A DNA stretch of 48,355 bases from Actinomycetota bacterium (GCA_009885805.1 VFJZ01000038.1:1-48355), one strand, 5' to 3'. Shown: positions 1 through 8,929, counted from the stretch's first letter. Translations and numbers: made by a program. The notes: generated by a model from the letters alone, not told the origin.

Positions 1-394
1 CGTCGAGCGCTCGCGCGATCTGATCGTCAAACGGGCCCGGCGCGTTGTGCGTGCGCGCCCAGCGTGCGGCGTCACGGAGCTCGGCCGGTGTCGGCTCGAG
101 CTGCTGCAGGCCGGTAGGGCCGGCGTTCAACCAGTTCGCGTCAAGCCCGAGGTCCCGCGCGACCGTCGCGGCCGCCTCCGCGACCGCATCCGGCAACGGC
201 TCGGCGGACACCAACGCCCCATCCTGCACGAGCGCCACCACGTCGACGTCTCGCGTGGTCCGCGAGACGGCATCGATCGCCACAAGGCCACTGCCGCCGA
301 TGACGACAAGATGGTACGCCTCACCCGCCGCCTCGAGCAGGTCACCGAGGCCGGAGAGCACTTCGTGCAGCCGATCAAGGCCGATATCACCCAT
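1..394 (-). CDS. Nucleotidyltransferase-like protein (DUF6036 type), C-terminus cut by window edge
   Basis: The reading frame runs leftward from an ATG at 394 and leaves the window after about 131 codons. It contains VVIGGSGLVAIDA followed by SRTTRDVDVVAL, the GGS/G...DxD signature of the nucleotidyltransferase fold used by many toxin-like and DUF6036 proteins. The end visible here (TPAELRDAARWARTHN) resembles the usual C-terminal helix of that family. From memory of the family, about 50-60 residues that normally lie between LNAGPT and the LEPTPAEL segment appear to be missing in frame, so the protein may be an internally deleted relic. A possible -10 (TATCAT, 410-405) favours this start; an in-frame ATG at 415 is an alternative. 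No HTH partner gene is visible next to it. Confidence 0.6.
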   Translation of the reverse strand, partial: MGDIGLDRLHEVLSGLGDLLEAAGEAYHLVVIGGSGLVAIDAVSRTTRDVDVVALVQDGALVSAEPLPDAVAEAAATVARDLGLDANWLNAGPTGLQQLEPTPAELRDAARWARTHNAPGPFDDQIARALD

Positions 395-424
395 CCCACG
401 CTGGATGATACACATTCGTCTAAC

Positions 425-439
425 GGATGCTGTACATCC
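425..439. promoter_or_regulatory. Inverted repeat upstream of the nucleotidyltransferase gene
   Basis: GGATG-ctgta-CATCC forms a perfect 5-bp inverted repeat about 30 bp upstream of the ATG at 394, just upstream of a TATCAT -10-like hexamer on the minus strand. It is in the right place for an operator, but the arms are short and chance is possible. Confidence 0.3.
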
Positions 440-458
440 CTTAAAGTGATGATGATCG

Positions 459-1613
459 CTATTGCGACGCGCGGCCGTGCGCGCGGACGCGGCCGCGGAT
501 CTCCGCGAACCGGTAGCGCTCCACCACGATCACCACGACGACGATCGCGAGCACGCAGAGCGCGAGCCCGAGCGCGGGCAGCTCGCCGGAGACCGCAAGA
601 AGCGCGCCGCATGCGATCGCGGCGGCCGTCCGCTCGCGGCTGAAGCGACGCGCGATCCGCAGGCGAAACGCAACGTGGCCGAGCAGGTAGAGCGCCGTGC
701 CGCCGAGCAACGCCGCCGCGGGGACGAGCTTCAGTGGCTCCTCGACATCGCCCAGGGTCTTCTTCAAGCCGAGGGCGAGCAGCACGACGCCCGCGACCAT
801 CGGAAAGTGCAGGAAGGAGAAGGCGTCGCGGGCGAGTTCGTTCTGCACCCGGCCCACCGGCGCCTCGACGAGGCGCTTCTCGGCCACGATCGCCGTCACG
901 TCGAAGTACAGCCACCACAGCGCGGCGGTGATGGCGATGCCCGTGACGGCAGCCGCGACGACGCCGGCATCGATCCCCGCGCCGGCGCCGACGCCGATCG
1001 CAACGATCGACTCGCCGAGCGCGATCAGCACGATCAGGCCGTGGCGCTCGGCGAAGTGCGACGGTGCGAGCTTCCAGCCGTCGGCGCCGAACAGGAACGG
1101 GCCGCCCATGTCGATCGCGAGCGCGGCGGCCCAGAGGATTCCCTGCGGGACGCCGTCGGTGAAGGCGGCCGCCGTGATCAGGGCGACGCTGACGCCCGAC
1201 GAGACGCCGAGCCCGATCACGGATCGCCGGAGGTCGGGATCGCCGCGTCCGGCGACGAGGAACAGCGCGATGTGTGCGACGCGGACGACGCCGTAGGCGA
1301 CGGTGAAGATCGCGGCGTCGTCGCCGAACGCGCCGGGGACGGACATCGCGGCGACGAGCAGGGCCGCCATCGACCCGAACAGGGTGATGCGGACGAGTTC
1401 GTCCTCGGGGTCGACGACGCTCGTCAGCCAGGCGTACCCGACCCAGCACCACCACAGCACCGCGAGGACGAGCAGGCCGCGGGCGATGCCCTCCCACGTC
1501 GGGTCGGCGGCCATCAGGGCGGTGCACTGGGTGATGGCGAGCACGAACACCAGGTCGAAGAACAACTCGAGCGGGGTGACCTGCTCGAAGTCGCCGCGGA
1601 GGTGCGCACTCAT
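459..1613 (-). CDS. Low temperature requirement protein A (LtrA) family membrane protein
   Basis: The 384-residue product opens with MSAHLRGDFEQ and the LtrA hallmark VTPLELFFDLVFVLAITQ, and later has ERHGLIVLIALGESIVAIG, the conserved central motif of the family. Most of the chain is hydrophobic, with roughly ten membrane segments separated by short charged loops. LtrA was named from a Listeria cold-growth mutant; its biochemical role is not established. The start at 1613 is chosen because the family motif begins within a few residues and the frame further upstream would run into the divergent acyl-CoA dehydrogenase gene. Only 27 bp separate the two starts, so their promoters must overlap the coding ends or be leaderless. 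Confidence 0.88.
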   Translation of the reverse strand: MSAHLRGDFEQVTPLELFFDLVFVLAITQCTALMAADPTWEGIARGLLVLAVLWWCWVGYAWLTSVVDPEDELVRITLFGSMAALLVAAMSVPGAFGDDAAIFTVAYGVVRVAHIALFLVAGRGDPDLRRSVIGLGVSSGVSVALITAAAFTDGVPQGILWAAALAIDMGGPFLFGADGWKLAPSHFAERHGLIVLIALGESIVAIGVGAGAGIDAGVVAAAVTGIAITAALWWLYFDVTAIVAEKRLVEAPVGRVQNELARDAFSFLHFPMVAGVVLLALGLKKTLGDVEEPLKLVPAAALLGGTALYLLGHVAFRLRIARRFSRERTAAAIACGALLAVSGELPALGLALCVLAIVVVVIVVERYRFAEIRGRVRAHGRASQ

Positions 1614-1640
1614 GCGCCGCCATCCTGCCAGACTGCCGCG

Positions 1641-2846
1641 GTGAAAGAGCGAATCTGCAGCTTCGACGGTCTCGATCTCAGCGACGACCAGCGCGACGTC
1701 CTGGAAGCCATCCGTGGCTTCGTCGACGCGGAGATCCTTCCGACCGTCCACCAACTCGAAGCGGATGACGAGTTCCCGCAGAAGATCGTCGACGGGCTGC
1801 GCGACATGGGTCTGTTCGGGATGCGGATCCCCGTCGAGTACGGCGGCCTCGGCCTCGACCTGGTCACGTACGCGCTCGCGATCGCGGAGCTCTCGCGGGG
1901 GTGGACGAGCGTCTCCGGCATCGTCAACGGTCAGTACATCGTCGGCGGCATGATCGCGACGCACGGCACCGAGGAGCAGAAGCAGCGCTTCCTGCCGCGG
2001 CTCGCGTCAGGCGAGCTGCGCTGCTGTTTCTCGATGACGGAGCCCGATGCGGGCTCGGACGTGCGCGCGATCCGGATGACGGCCCGCCGCGAGGGCGACG
2101 AGCTCGTCATCGACGGCCAGAAGATGTGGGTCACGAACGGCCTGCGCGCCGGGCTGATCGGGCTCCTCGTGAAGACCGACCCGACCGCCGACCCGCCGCA
2201 GAAGGGTATGACCGCGCTCCTCGTCGAGAAGGAGGCGGGTCAGGAGCAGGTCGGCGGCCTCACGATCCCGATGCCGCCGCTGAAGAAGCTCGGCTACAAG
2301 GGCGTCGAGTCGGTCGAACTCGTCTTCGACGGGCACCGCGTCCCGGCCTCGGCCATCCTCGGCGGCCCGGACGGCGAGGGCCAGGGCTTCTACCAGATGA
2401 TGAGCGGCATCGAGACCGGGCGGATCAACGTCGCCGCGCGCGGCCTCGGCATCGCGATGCGGGCCTTCGAGCTCGCGATCCGCTACGCGCAGGAGCGCTC
2501 CGCGTTCGGGAAGCCGATTGGACAGCACCAACTGATTCAGGCGAAGCTGGCGGACATGGCGACCGGGATCGAGGCGTCCAGGCAGCTGATCGTGGCTGCC
2601 GCCCGCAAGAAGCAGGCCGGTGGGCGCGCCGACGTCGAGGCCGGGATGGCGAAGCTGTTCGCGACGGAGGTCGCGCAGCGCTGCGCCGAGGAGTCGATGC
2701 GGATTCACGGCGGCTACGGCTACTCGCGCGAGTACGAGATCGAGCGCCTCTACCGCGACACGCCCCTGCTGCTGATCGGCGAGGGCACGAACGAGATCCA
2801 GCGCCTGATCATCGCGCGCGGGCTGCTCGCGCGGCACGCGGTCTAG
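1641..2846 (+). CDS. Acyl-CoA dehydrogenase
   Basis: This 401-residue flavoenzyme would oxidise an acyl-CoA thioester to the 2-enoyl-CoA, passing electrons to ETF. Seen are the N-terminal helical domain (FGMRIPVEYGGLGLDLVTYA), the FAD-binding beta domain (CCFSMTEPDAGSDVRAI, DGQKMWVTNG), the helical C-terminal domain (YAQERSAFGKPIGQHQLIQ) and the final IHGGYGYSREYEIERLYRD...GEGTNEIQR. Glu381 of GEGT corresponds to the catalytic base of short- and medium-chain dehydrogenases. The GTG start at 1641 gives the family's usual length of about 380-400 residues; the much longer open frame upstream is antisense to LtrA. The acyl substrate cannot be told. A CoA-transferase lies close downstream. Confidence 0.93.
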   Translation: MKERICSFDGLDLSDDQRDVLEAIRGFVDAEILPTVHQLEADDEFPQKIVDGLRDMGLFGMRIPVEYGGLGLDLVTYALAIAELSRGWTSVSGIVNGQYIVGGMIATHGTEEQKQRFLPRLASGELRCCFSMTEPDAGSDVRAIRMTARREGDELVIDGQKMWVTNGLRAGLIGLLVKTDPTADPPQKGMTALLVEKEAGQEQVGGLTIPMPPLKKLGYKGVESVELVFDGHRVPASAILGGPDGEGQGFYQMMSGIETGRINVAARGLGIAMRAFELAIRYAQERSAFGKPIGQHQLIQAKLADMATGIEASRQLIVAAARKKQAGGRADVEAGMAKLFATEVAQRCAEESMRIHGGYGYSREYEIERLYRDTPLLLIGEGTNEIQRLIIARGLLARHAV

Positions 2847-2847
2847 G

Positions 2848-2882
2848 GACAAAGGGGTCTGGCCCCAACGTTCCACTTTGCG
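2848..2882. repeat. REP-like palindrome after the acyl-CoA dehydrogenase
   Basis: Immediately after the TAG stop lies AAAGGGGTCTGGCCCC followed by AACGTTCCACTTT. The GGGGTC-TG-GCCCC core is a near-perfect palindrome and could also end transcription. It shares the pattern AAAGGGRTCNGRYCCC with the palindromes flanking the RAYT transposase near 46 kb, suggesting the same repeat class. Confidence 0.5.
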
Positions 2883-2903
2883 TGCAACTTCCGATCCGTT
2901 CCC

Positions 2904-2942
2904 TTGACACGGCGAGGACGATGCTGCATTTGTATGCATTCG
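2904..2942 (+). promoter_or_regulatory. Putative promoter and operator region of the GntR gene
   Basis: A consensus -35 (TTGACA, 2904-2909) is followed by an AT-richer stretch with the partial dyad TGCATTTGTATGCA (2926-2939), just before the ATG at 2943. No -10 is at ideal spacing, so the exact start is unclear. The dyad is a candidate site for the FCD-type regulator encoded directly downstream. Confidence 0.35.
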
Positions 2943-3608
2943 ATGGCATCGATCGCGCCGACCAGTTCGCTCCGCGTCTACGACGACCTGCGCGAGTCGA
3001 TCCTCGCCGGGCAGTACCTGCCGGGCACGCGCCTGCGCACCGCCGCGCTCGCCGAGCGGCTCGGCACGTCACGGACACCGGTGCGCGAGGCGCTCGTACT
3101 GCTGGAGGGCGACGGGCTGGTCGCGCTGGAGCCACGTCGCGGCGCGGTCGTGCGCGGCTTCGCGACGGAGGACCTCGCCGACCTCTACGAGGTTCGGGCG
3201 CTGCTCGAACCGCACGCCGCCGCGCGCGCCGCGACGCGGATGACGCCGGAGGCGCGGGATCGTCTCGCGGCGCTATGCGACCTGGCCGAGGCCAGCACCG
3301 GCCTCGATCGCGCCGCGATCGCCGACCAGATCGCGTGGAACGAGGAGTTCCACGCCACGATCATCCAGGCCGCAGGCAGCGCGCGACTATCCGCAGCGCT
3401 CCGCGGCCTCGCCGGCATCCCCCGTGCCTTCCGCACGTCGTTCTGGCTCTCGCCTCATCAGCGCGCTATCTCCCTGGCCTGCCATCGCGAGCTGCAGGTT
3501 GCGATCGCGACCGGCTCGCCTGAACGGGCGGAGGCGACCATGCGGATGCACATCGTCAGTGCCCGCGACTATCTGATCGAGGTGATGCGTGAGCCCCGAA
3601 CCGCCTGA
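2943..3608 (+). CDS. GntR-family transcriptional regulator, FCD subfamily
   Basis: The product has about 221 residues. An N-terminal winged helix (RVYDDLRESILAGQYLPGTR, then ALAERLGTSRTPVREALVLL) is followed by an all-helical FCD ligand domain. The FCD metal-site histidines are visible in WNEEFHATII, CHRELQVAI and MRMHIVSA. Such proteins usually repress catabolic genes and release DNA on binding a carboxylate effector. Its 3' end overlaps the CoA-transferase start by 20 bp, so it is cotranscribed and probably controls the CoA-transferase-hyuA-hyuB-hydrolase-MFS genes. ATG 2943 is preferred because the domain begins shortly afterwards; ATG 2934 is in frame and possible. Confidence 0.88.
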   Translation: MASIAPTSSLRVYDDLRESILAGQYLPGTRLRTAALAERLGTSRTPVREALVLLEGDGLVALEPRRGAVVRGFATEDLADLYEVRALLEPHAAARAATRMTPEARDRLAALCDLAEASTGLDRAAIADQIAWNEEFHATIIQAAGSARLSAALRGLAGIPRAFRTSFWLSPHQRAISLACHRELQVAIATGSPERAEATMRMHIVSARDYLIEVMREPRTA

Positions 3609-4818
3609 CGTCCCGGCCGCGACCGGACCGCTCGCCGGTATCCGGGTGCTCGAGTTCGGGCAGCTGCTCGCCGGGCCGTACGTCGGATCGCTGCTCGCCG
3701 ACTTCGGCGCCGACGTGATCAAGGTCGAGGCGCCGCCCGCCGGCGACCCGATGCGCGACTGGGGACGGCTGCGCTCCAAGGGCCACTCGCTGTGGTGGCC
3801 GTCGCTCGGCCGCAACAAGCAGAGCGTGACCCTCAACCTCCGCACTCCCCGCGGCCAGGAGATCGCCGCCGCGCTCTGCGAGACCACCGACGTCATCGTC
3901 GAGAACTTCAAGCCCGGCACGATGGAGCGCTGGGGGATCGGGCCCGAGCAGGTCCACGCCGCGAACCCGGGCTGCATCTACGCGCGCGTCTCGGGCTACG
4001 GGCAGACGGGCCGCTACCGCGACCGCGTCGGCTTCGCCTCCGGCGGCGAGGCGATGGGCGGCCTGCGCTACATCAACGGCTACCCGGATCAGGCACCGCC
4101 CCGCTCCGGCATCTCCCTCGGCGACACGCTCGCCGCGCAGTCCGCGTTCCAGGGGATCCTGATGGCGCTCTACCACCGTGACGCGCGCGGCGGCGCCGGC
4201 CAGGTGATCGACGCGGCGATCCTCGACGCGTGCTTCGCGATGCTCGAGTCGACCACGGCGGAGTACGACCAGTGCGAGGTCGTCCGCGAACCGACCGGCT
4301 CGTACCTGCCGCGCATCGCACCGTCGAACGTCTTCCTCGCGAAGGACTCGAAGTGGGTCGTGATCGCCGCGAACCACGACACGCTGTGGCGCCGGCTGGC
4401 GACGCTGATGGGCCGTCCGGAGCTCGGCGACGATCCCCGCTATGCCGATCACCACGGCCGCGGGGAGCACGAGCAGGAGTTGTACGAGATGATCGGCGCG
4501 TGGGCGGCGCAGTACACCGCCGCCGAACTCGACGAGATGGTCAATGCTGCCGACGTGGTCTGCGCGCCGGTCTACTCGATCGCGGATATCTTCGCCGACC
4601 CGCATTTCCGCGAGCGCGAACTGCTGATCACGCAGCAGGACTCGGAGATCGGCGAGATCACGGTGCCCGGCATTGTCCCGAAGCTCTCGGCGACGCCGGG
4701 AAACGTACGCTGGAGCGGCAAGTGGCAGGTGGGAGCCGACAACGAGGCCGTGCTCGGCGAACTGCTCGGCATCGGCACGGAGGAGCTCGAAGCAATGCGG
4801 CACGAGGGAGTGGTCTGA
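3589..4818 (+). CDS. CaiB/BaiF-type CoA-transferase (family III)
   Basis: The 409-residue protein matches family III CoA-transferases, which move CoA between carboxylic acids through an aspartyl-CoA anhydride. It shows LAGIRVLEFGQLLAGPYVGS near the N-terminus, LGADFGADVIKVE-type sequence (ADFGADVIKVEAP), the GRNKQSVTLNL segment and VIVENFKPGTMERWG. Asp179 in ISLGDT sits where the catalytic aspartate (Asp169 of formyl-CoA transferase) is expected. The GTG start at 3589 lies inside the end of the GntR gene. It is followed, 30 bp on, by hyuA, which implies that a substrate or product of the pathway is handled as a CoA thioester. The specific acid is unknown. Confidence 0.9.
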   Translation: MSPEPPDVPAATGPLAGIRVLEFGQLLAGPYVGSLLADFGADVIKVEAPPAGDPMRDWGRLRSKGHSLWWPSLGRNKQSVTLNLRTPRGQEIAAALCETTDVIVENFKPGTMERWGIGPEQVHAANPGCIYARVSGYGQTGRYRDRVGFASGGEAMGGLRYINGYPDQAPPRSGISLGDTLAAQSAFQGILMALYHRDARGGAGQVIDAAILDACFAMLESTTAEYDQCEVVREPTGSYLPRIAPSNVFLAKDSKWVVIAANHDTLWRRLATLMGRPELGDDPRYADHHGRGEHEQELYEMIGAWAAQYTAAELDEMVNAADVVCAPVYSIADIFADPHFRERELLITQQDSEIGEITVPGIVPKLSATPGNVRWSGKWQVGADNEAVLGELLGIGTEELEAMRHEGVV

Positions 4819-4848
4819 GATGGGAATCGAGATGGAAAGGACGACGGG

Positions 4849-6915
4849 ATGGCGTTCCGCCTAGGAGTCGACGTCGGTGGCACGTTCACCGACCTGTTCT
4901 GCGTGAACGACGAGGACGGCCGGCAGTTCCGCGTGAAGACGCCGACGACGCCGGCCGACCCGTCGGAGGGAGTGATGACCGGTGTCCAGCGGATCTGCGA
5001 GACGGCGGGCATCAGCCCGTCCGCGCTGCGCAACATCCTGCACGGCACGACGGTCGCGACGAACGCGGTGCTGGAGTCGAAAGGGGCGCGCGTCGGGTTG
5101 ATCACGACGCAGGGCTTCGGGCAGATCCTGCATCTGGCACGCTCGCAGACGCCGGGGCCGCTGGCCGGCTGGATCATCATGATCAAGCCGGACCCGCCGG
5201 CCTCGCTGGAAGACACGCGCGAGGCGGTCGAGCGGATGGACGCGCGCGGCGACACGGTCGTCGCCGTCGATCGTGCGCAGGTCGAGGCGATCGTCCACGA
5301 CCTCGTGAAGTCGGGTGTCGAGTCCCTCACCGTCGGCCTGATCAACTCCTACGTCGATGGGCGCCACGAGAAGGAGATCGGCGACATCGTCGAGGCGCTC
5401 TACCCGGGCTTCCCGGTGACGCTGTCCTCCGACGTCGTCCCGGAGTTCCGCGAGTACGAGCGGACGCTGACGGCGTGCATGAACTCGTACGTGCGGCCGA
5501 CGGTGCAGCAGTACGTGCGGCGCCTGGAGGAGGGGCTGCGCGGCATCGGCGCCACCGCCGACCTCAACATCCTGCGCTCCGACGCCGGTCTGATGACCAC
5601 GCGTGAGGCCGCCCAGAACCCGATCTACGGCGTCCTCTCCGGCCCGTCCGGCGGCGTCGCCGGCGCCCTCTACGTCGCGACGCGCGCGGGCTACCCGAAC
5701 ATCCTCACGTTCGACATGGGCGGCACCTCGACCGACGTCGCGCTGTGCCAGAACGGCGAGCCGACCATCGGCCGTGACACCACCATCGGCCAGTTCCGCG
5801 TCAAGGTGCCGTCCGTCAACGTCCACACCGTCGGCGCAGGCGGCGGCTCGATCGCGCACGTCCCGCAGCTGACCGGCGCCCTGCGCGTCGGCCCCCAGTC
5901 GGCCGGCGCCGAGCCGGGCCCGGCGGCCTACGGCAAGGGCGGCGACGCGCCGACCGTGACCGACGCCAACGTCGTGCTCGGCCACCTGCCGCCGCGTCTG
6001 CTCGGCGGTGAGATGGCGCTCGACGTCGACGCCGCCCGGGCGGCGGTGCAGACGATCGGCGATGCCATGGGCCTGTCCCTCGAGCAGGCGGCCGAGGGCA
6101 TCCTCGCGATCGTCAACGAGAACATGGCCGGCGCGCTGCGGCTGGTCTCGGTGCAGCGCGGTCACGACCCGCGTGCCTTCGCGCTCGTCGCCTTCGGCGG
6201 CGCCGGCCCGCTGCACGCCAACGCGATGGCGAAGCTGATGGGTTCGTATCCGGTGATCGTGCCGCCCTCGCCGGGCCTGCTGTGCGCGATCGGCGACCTC
6301 GTCGCCGACTTCCGCAACGAGTTCGCGCAGACGCACATCCGGCTCGTGAAGGACGCCGACGCGGGCAACGTCGCCGGCATCCTCGACGACCTCGGCGCCC
6401 GCGCGAAGGCGTGGATGGAGGGCGAGGGGATCGCCGCCAGCGAGCAGCGGATCACCTACGTCGCTGACATGCGCTACCACCTGCAGGGCTACGAGATCCC
6501 GGTGCCGATCGAGGCGGCGGCGCTTCGCTCCGGCTGCCTCGCCGGGCTGGCCGGCGACTTCGACGCGCTCCACGAGCAGCTCTACGGCTTCAAGATGGAC
6601 GACGCCGAGTCCGAGATCGTCAACCTCCGCGCGATCGGCTTCGGCCTCGCGCCGAAGATCGAGCTGCCGACTGCCGAGCCGGTGCCCGGCGACGGTGCCG
6701 GCGCGATCGTCGAACAGCACGCGATCGTGTTCGAGGGCGAGCACGTCTCGACGTCGATCTACGATCGCGGCGCACTGAAGCCTGGCGACCGCTTCGCCGG
6801 GCCGGCGATCGTGACCGAGTTCGACTCCACCACGGTCGTGTTGCCCGGCTTCACGGCCGAGGTCGACCGGCACTTCAACATCCTCATCAACCCGACCGCA
6901 GGGGCGACGGCATGA
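4849..6915 (+). CDS. hyuA: Hydantoinase/oxoprolinase subunit A (HyuA, ATP-dependent)
   Basis: The 688-residue protein is the ATP-binding subunit of the hydantoinase/oxoprolinase family, which opens a cyclic amide by activating the carbonyl with ATP. Motifs include GVDVGGTFTD at the N-terminus, LHGTTVATNAVLE, LSGPSGGVAGA, TFDMGGTSTDVALC, GAGGGSIA and FGGAGPLHA, all from the actin-like fold. The start at 4849 puts GVDVGGTFTD at residues 6-15 as in relatives, with GGAAAGG-like purines upstream (ggaaagg). It pairs with hyuB through an unusual repeated spacer. With the carbamoylsarcosine-amidase-like gene downstream, N-methylhydantoin is a reasonable candidate substrate; 5-oxoproline or other lactams are alternatives. 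Confidence 0.92.
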   Translation: MAFRLGVDVGGTFTDLFCVNDEDGRQFRVKTPTTPADPSEGVMTGVQRICETAGISPSALRNILHGTTVATNAVLESKGARVGLITTQGFGQILHLARSQTPGPLAGWIIMIKPDPPASLEDTREAVERMDARGDTVVAVDRAQVEAIVHDLVKSGVESLTVGLINSYVDGRHEKEIGDIVEALYPGFPVTLSSDVVPEFREYERTLTACMNSYVRPTVQQYVRRLEEGLRGIGATADLNILRSDAGLMTTREAAQNPIYGVLSGPSGGVAGALYVATRAGYPNILTFDMGGTSTDVALCQNGEPTIGRDTTIGQFRVKVPSVNVHTVGAGGGSIAHVPQLTGALRVGPQSAGAEPGPAAYGKGGDAPTVTDANVVLGHLPPRLLGGEMALDVDAARAAVQTIGDAMGLSLEQAAEGILAIVNENMAGALRLVSVQRGHDPRAFALVAFGGAGPLHANAMAKLMGSYPVIVPPSPGLLCAIGDLVADFRNEFAQTHIRLVKDADAGNVAGILDDLGARAKAWMEGEGIAASEQRITYVADMRYHLQGYEIPVPIEAAALRSGCLAGLAGDFDALHEQLYGFKMDDAESEIVNLRAIGFGLAPKIELPTAEPVPGDGAGAIVEQHAIVFEGEHVSTSIYDRGALKPGDRFAGPAIVTEFDSTTVVLPGFTAEVDRHFNILINPTAGATA

Positions 6916-7001
6916 GCATGCAACGGCCGGAGCGGAGCGGAGGTCCTTGCGTGCGGTGGCGAACGCCGTGCGACGATCGGAAGGAGTGCACGGCGTGAGC
7001 A
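6913..7001 (+). repeat. Intercistronic repeat copy A (hyuA/hyuB junction)
   Basis: This 89-bp element begins at the TGA of hyuA and ends at the GTG AGC start of hyuB. Copy B at 8927-9018 matches it at roughly 80 of 92 aligned positions, with one 3-bp length difference. It contains GCATGCAA (6916-6923) pairing with TTGCGTGC (6947-6954), a loop with three GGAGC/GGAGG pentamers, and a GGAAGGAG ribosome-binding site eight bases before the start codon. A processing site, attenuator or translation-coupling element is inferred; nothing in the sequence proves which. Confidence 0.85.
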
Positions 7002-8929
7002 TCATCGAAAAGAGTCTCCGGATCGCCGAGATCCCGGACATCGACATCGACCCGGTGACCCTGGACATCATCGAGGGCGCCCTCAAGAACGCGCGCTTCG
7101 AGATGGACGCGGTGCTGTTCCGCTCCGCGATGAGCCCCGTCATCCGCGAGCAGCACGACGAGTTCCCGATGATCACCGACCCGCGCGGCCGCATGGTCGT
7201 CGGTCAGTTCGGCGCCTACATCAACGAGATGATGGAGGACTGGGATCGGGGTATCTATCCGGGCGACGTGATCCTCTGCTCGGACCCGTTCAAGTGCTCG
7301 GCGTCGATCTCGCACACGAACGACTGGCTCGTGCTGGTGCCGATCTTCTACGGCGACGAGCTCGTCGGCTGGGCGAGCCAGTTCGGCCACATGATGGACG
7401 CCGGCGGGCCGCTGCCAGGGTCGCTGCCGACCGGAGCGACGACGATCTTCGCGGAGGGCCTGATCATCCCGCCGATCAAGATCGTCGAGCGCGGCGAGGT
7501 GCAGAAGGACGTGCTGGGGCTGATCCTCAACAACGTCCGCATCCCGTCGATGAACCGCGCCGACCTGTTCGCGATCATCGCTGGCTGCCGCGCCGGCGAG
7601 AAGCGCGTGATGGAGCTGTGCGAGCGATTCGGCAAGGACACCTATCTCGCCGCTCTGCAGGCGCTGCTCGACCGCACCCACGAGGCGATGCGCAAGCTGA
7701 TCGGCCTCGCGATCCCCGAGGTGCCGCAGACGTTCGAGGACTACGTCGACGACGACGGCCTCGGCAACGGCCCGTTCAAGATGAAGCTGACGATCTGGCG
7801 GGAGGGCGACCACGCCTTCTTCGACTGGACGGGCACCGACCCGCAGGCGCTCGGACCGGTGAACTTCTACCTCTCCGAGGGCATGTTCAAGATGTTCATC
7901 GGCGTCTACCTGATCATGGTGAACGACCCGCAGATCCTCTTCAACGACGGCTTCTACCCGCTGCTGCACATCGTGCTGCCGGAGGGCTGCCTGCTCCGGC
8001 CGCGCTTCCCGGCCGCGCTCGGCTGCCGCACGCACGCGCTCGCCCGGCTGTTCGACGTGCTCGGCGGCGCGCTCGTGAAGCAGGCGCCGGAGCTGAACAC
8101 CGCCGCGGGCTACGGCACCTCGCCGTACATGCTCTACTCGGGCTGGGACGGCAAGGGCGACTTCTACTACTCGATGGAGATCCTCTACGGCGGGATTCCC
8201 GGGCGACCGATCGGCGACGGCATGGACGGCCACTCCTGGTGGCCGCTGTTCGAGAACATCCCGACCGAGTACCTGGAGGCGTACTACCCGCTGCGCATCG
8301 ACGGCTACACGACGGTGACCGACTCCGGCGGCGCCGGCTTCCACCGCGGTGGCAACGGCGTCGAGAAGCGCTACGTCTACCTCGAGCCGGGCCACGTCTC
8401 GATCCACGACGACCGCTGGCTGACGCGCCCCTGGGGGGTGCTCGGCGGCGAGCCGGGCGAGCGCTCGACCAAGACCCTCCGCCGCGCCGACGGCTCGGAG
8501 ACGCCGTTGCCGTCGAAGTGCGACGAGGTCGAAGTCAATCCCGGCGACATGCTGATCTACCGCACGGCCGGCGGCGGCGGCTGGAAGGACCGGCTCGACC
8601 GGCCGGCGGCGGCCGTCGAGCGGGACGTCCGCTTCGGTCTCGTCAGCCGGGCGAAGGCGACGTCGTCGTACGGAGTCATCCTCCGCGACGACCTGAGCGT
8701 GGACGAGGCTGCGACCGACGCCGAGCGCAACCGGCAGCGGACCGAGCGCGGACCGGCGCTGTCCTTCGACTTCGGGCCGCCGATGGCGGAGGTCATGGCT
8801 AACTGCCTGGCCGAGACCGGCCTCGAGCCGCCGACGCCAGCGAAGCCGCTGCGCTGGAGCCCGCTCGAGGACGGCGCCGAGGCGCAGGCGCGTGTCCGCG
8901 CGGCCGACGGGATCCCCGCGCCGTCGTGA
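6995..8929 (+). CDS. hyuB: Hydantoinase/oxoprolinase subunit B (HyuB)
   Basis: The 644-residue protein is the partner of HyuA. The family signature is clear: DPVTLDIIEGALKNARFEMD, SPVIREQHDEFPMI, then the metal-site region GDVILCSDPFKCSASISHTN, and in the C-terminal half TDSGGAGFHRGGNGVEKRY and TAGGGGWKDRLDRP. The GTG at 6995 is taken as start because GGAAGGAG lies at ideal distance and DIDPVTLDII follows soon after. An in-frame TTG at 6947 inside the repeat is less likely. Hydrolysis is ATP-coupled through HyuA. The protein is somewhat longer than the second HyuB of this window (568 residues). Confidence 0.92.
   Translation: MSIIEKSLRIAEIPDIDIDPVTLDIIEGALKNARFEMDAVLFRSAMSPVIREQHDEFPMITDPRGRMVVGQFGAYINEMMEDWDRGIYPGDVILCSDPFKCSASISHTNDWLVLVPIFYGDELVGWASQFGHMMDAGGPLPGSLPTGATTIFAEGLIIPPIKIVERGEVQKDVLGLILNNVRIPSMNRADLFAIIAGCRAGEKRVMELCERFGKDTYLAALQALLDRTHEAMRKLIGLAIPEVPQTFEDYVDDDGLGNGPFKMKLTIWREGDHAFFDWTGTDPQALGPVNFYLSEGMFKMFIGVYLIMVNDPQILFNDGFYPLLHIVLPEGCLLRPRFPAALGCRTHALARLFDVLGGALVKQAPELNTAAGYGTSPYMLYSGWDGKGDFYYSMEILYGGIPGRPIGDGMDGHSWWPLFENIPTEYLEAYYPLRIDGYTTVTDSGGAGFHRGGNGVEKRYVYLEPGHVSIHDDRWLTRPWGVLGGEPGERSTKTLRRADGSETPLPSKCDEVEVNPGDMLIYRTAGGGGWKDRLDRPAAAVERDVRFGLVSRAKATSSYGVILRDDLSVDEAATDAERNRQRTERGPALSFDFGPPMAEVMANCLAETGLEPPTPAKPLRWSPLEDGAEAQARVRAADGIPAPS

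Noticed and set aside
459-1640. In-frame extension of the acyl-CoA dehydrogenase upstream to 462
   Set aside because: It is antisense to LtrA, has low-complexity charged sequence and would double the family's length.
1641-1658. Resemblance of the dehydrogenase start (GTGAAAGAGCG) to the RAYT palindrome arm
   Set aside because: Only one short arm matches, with no second arm or GGGATC core, so it is likely coincidence of a VKER start.
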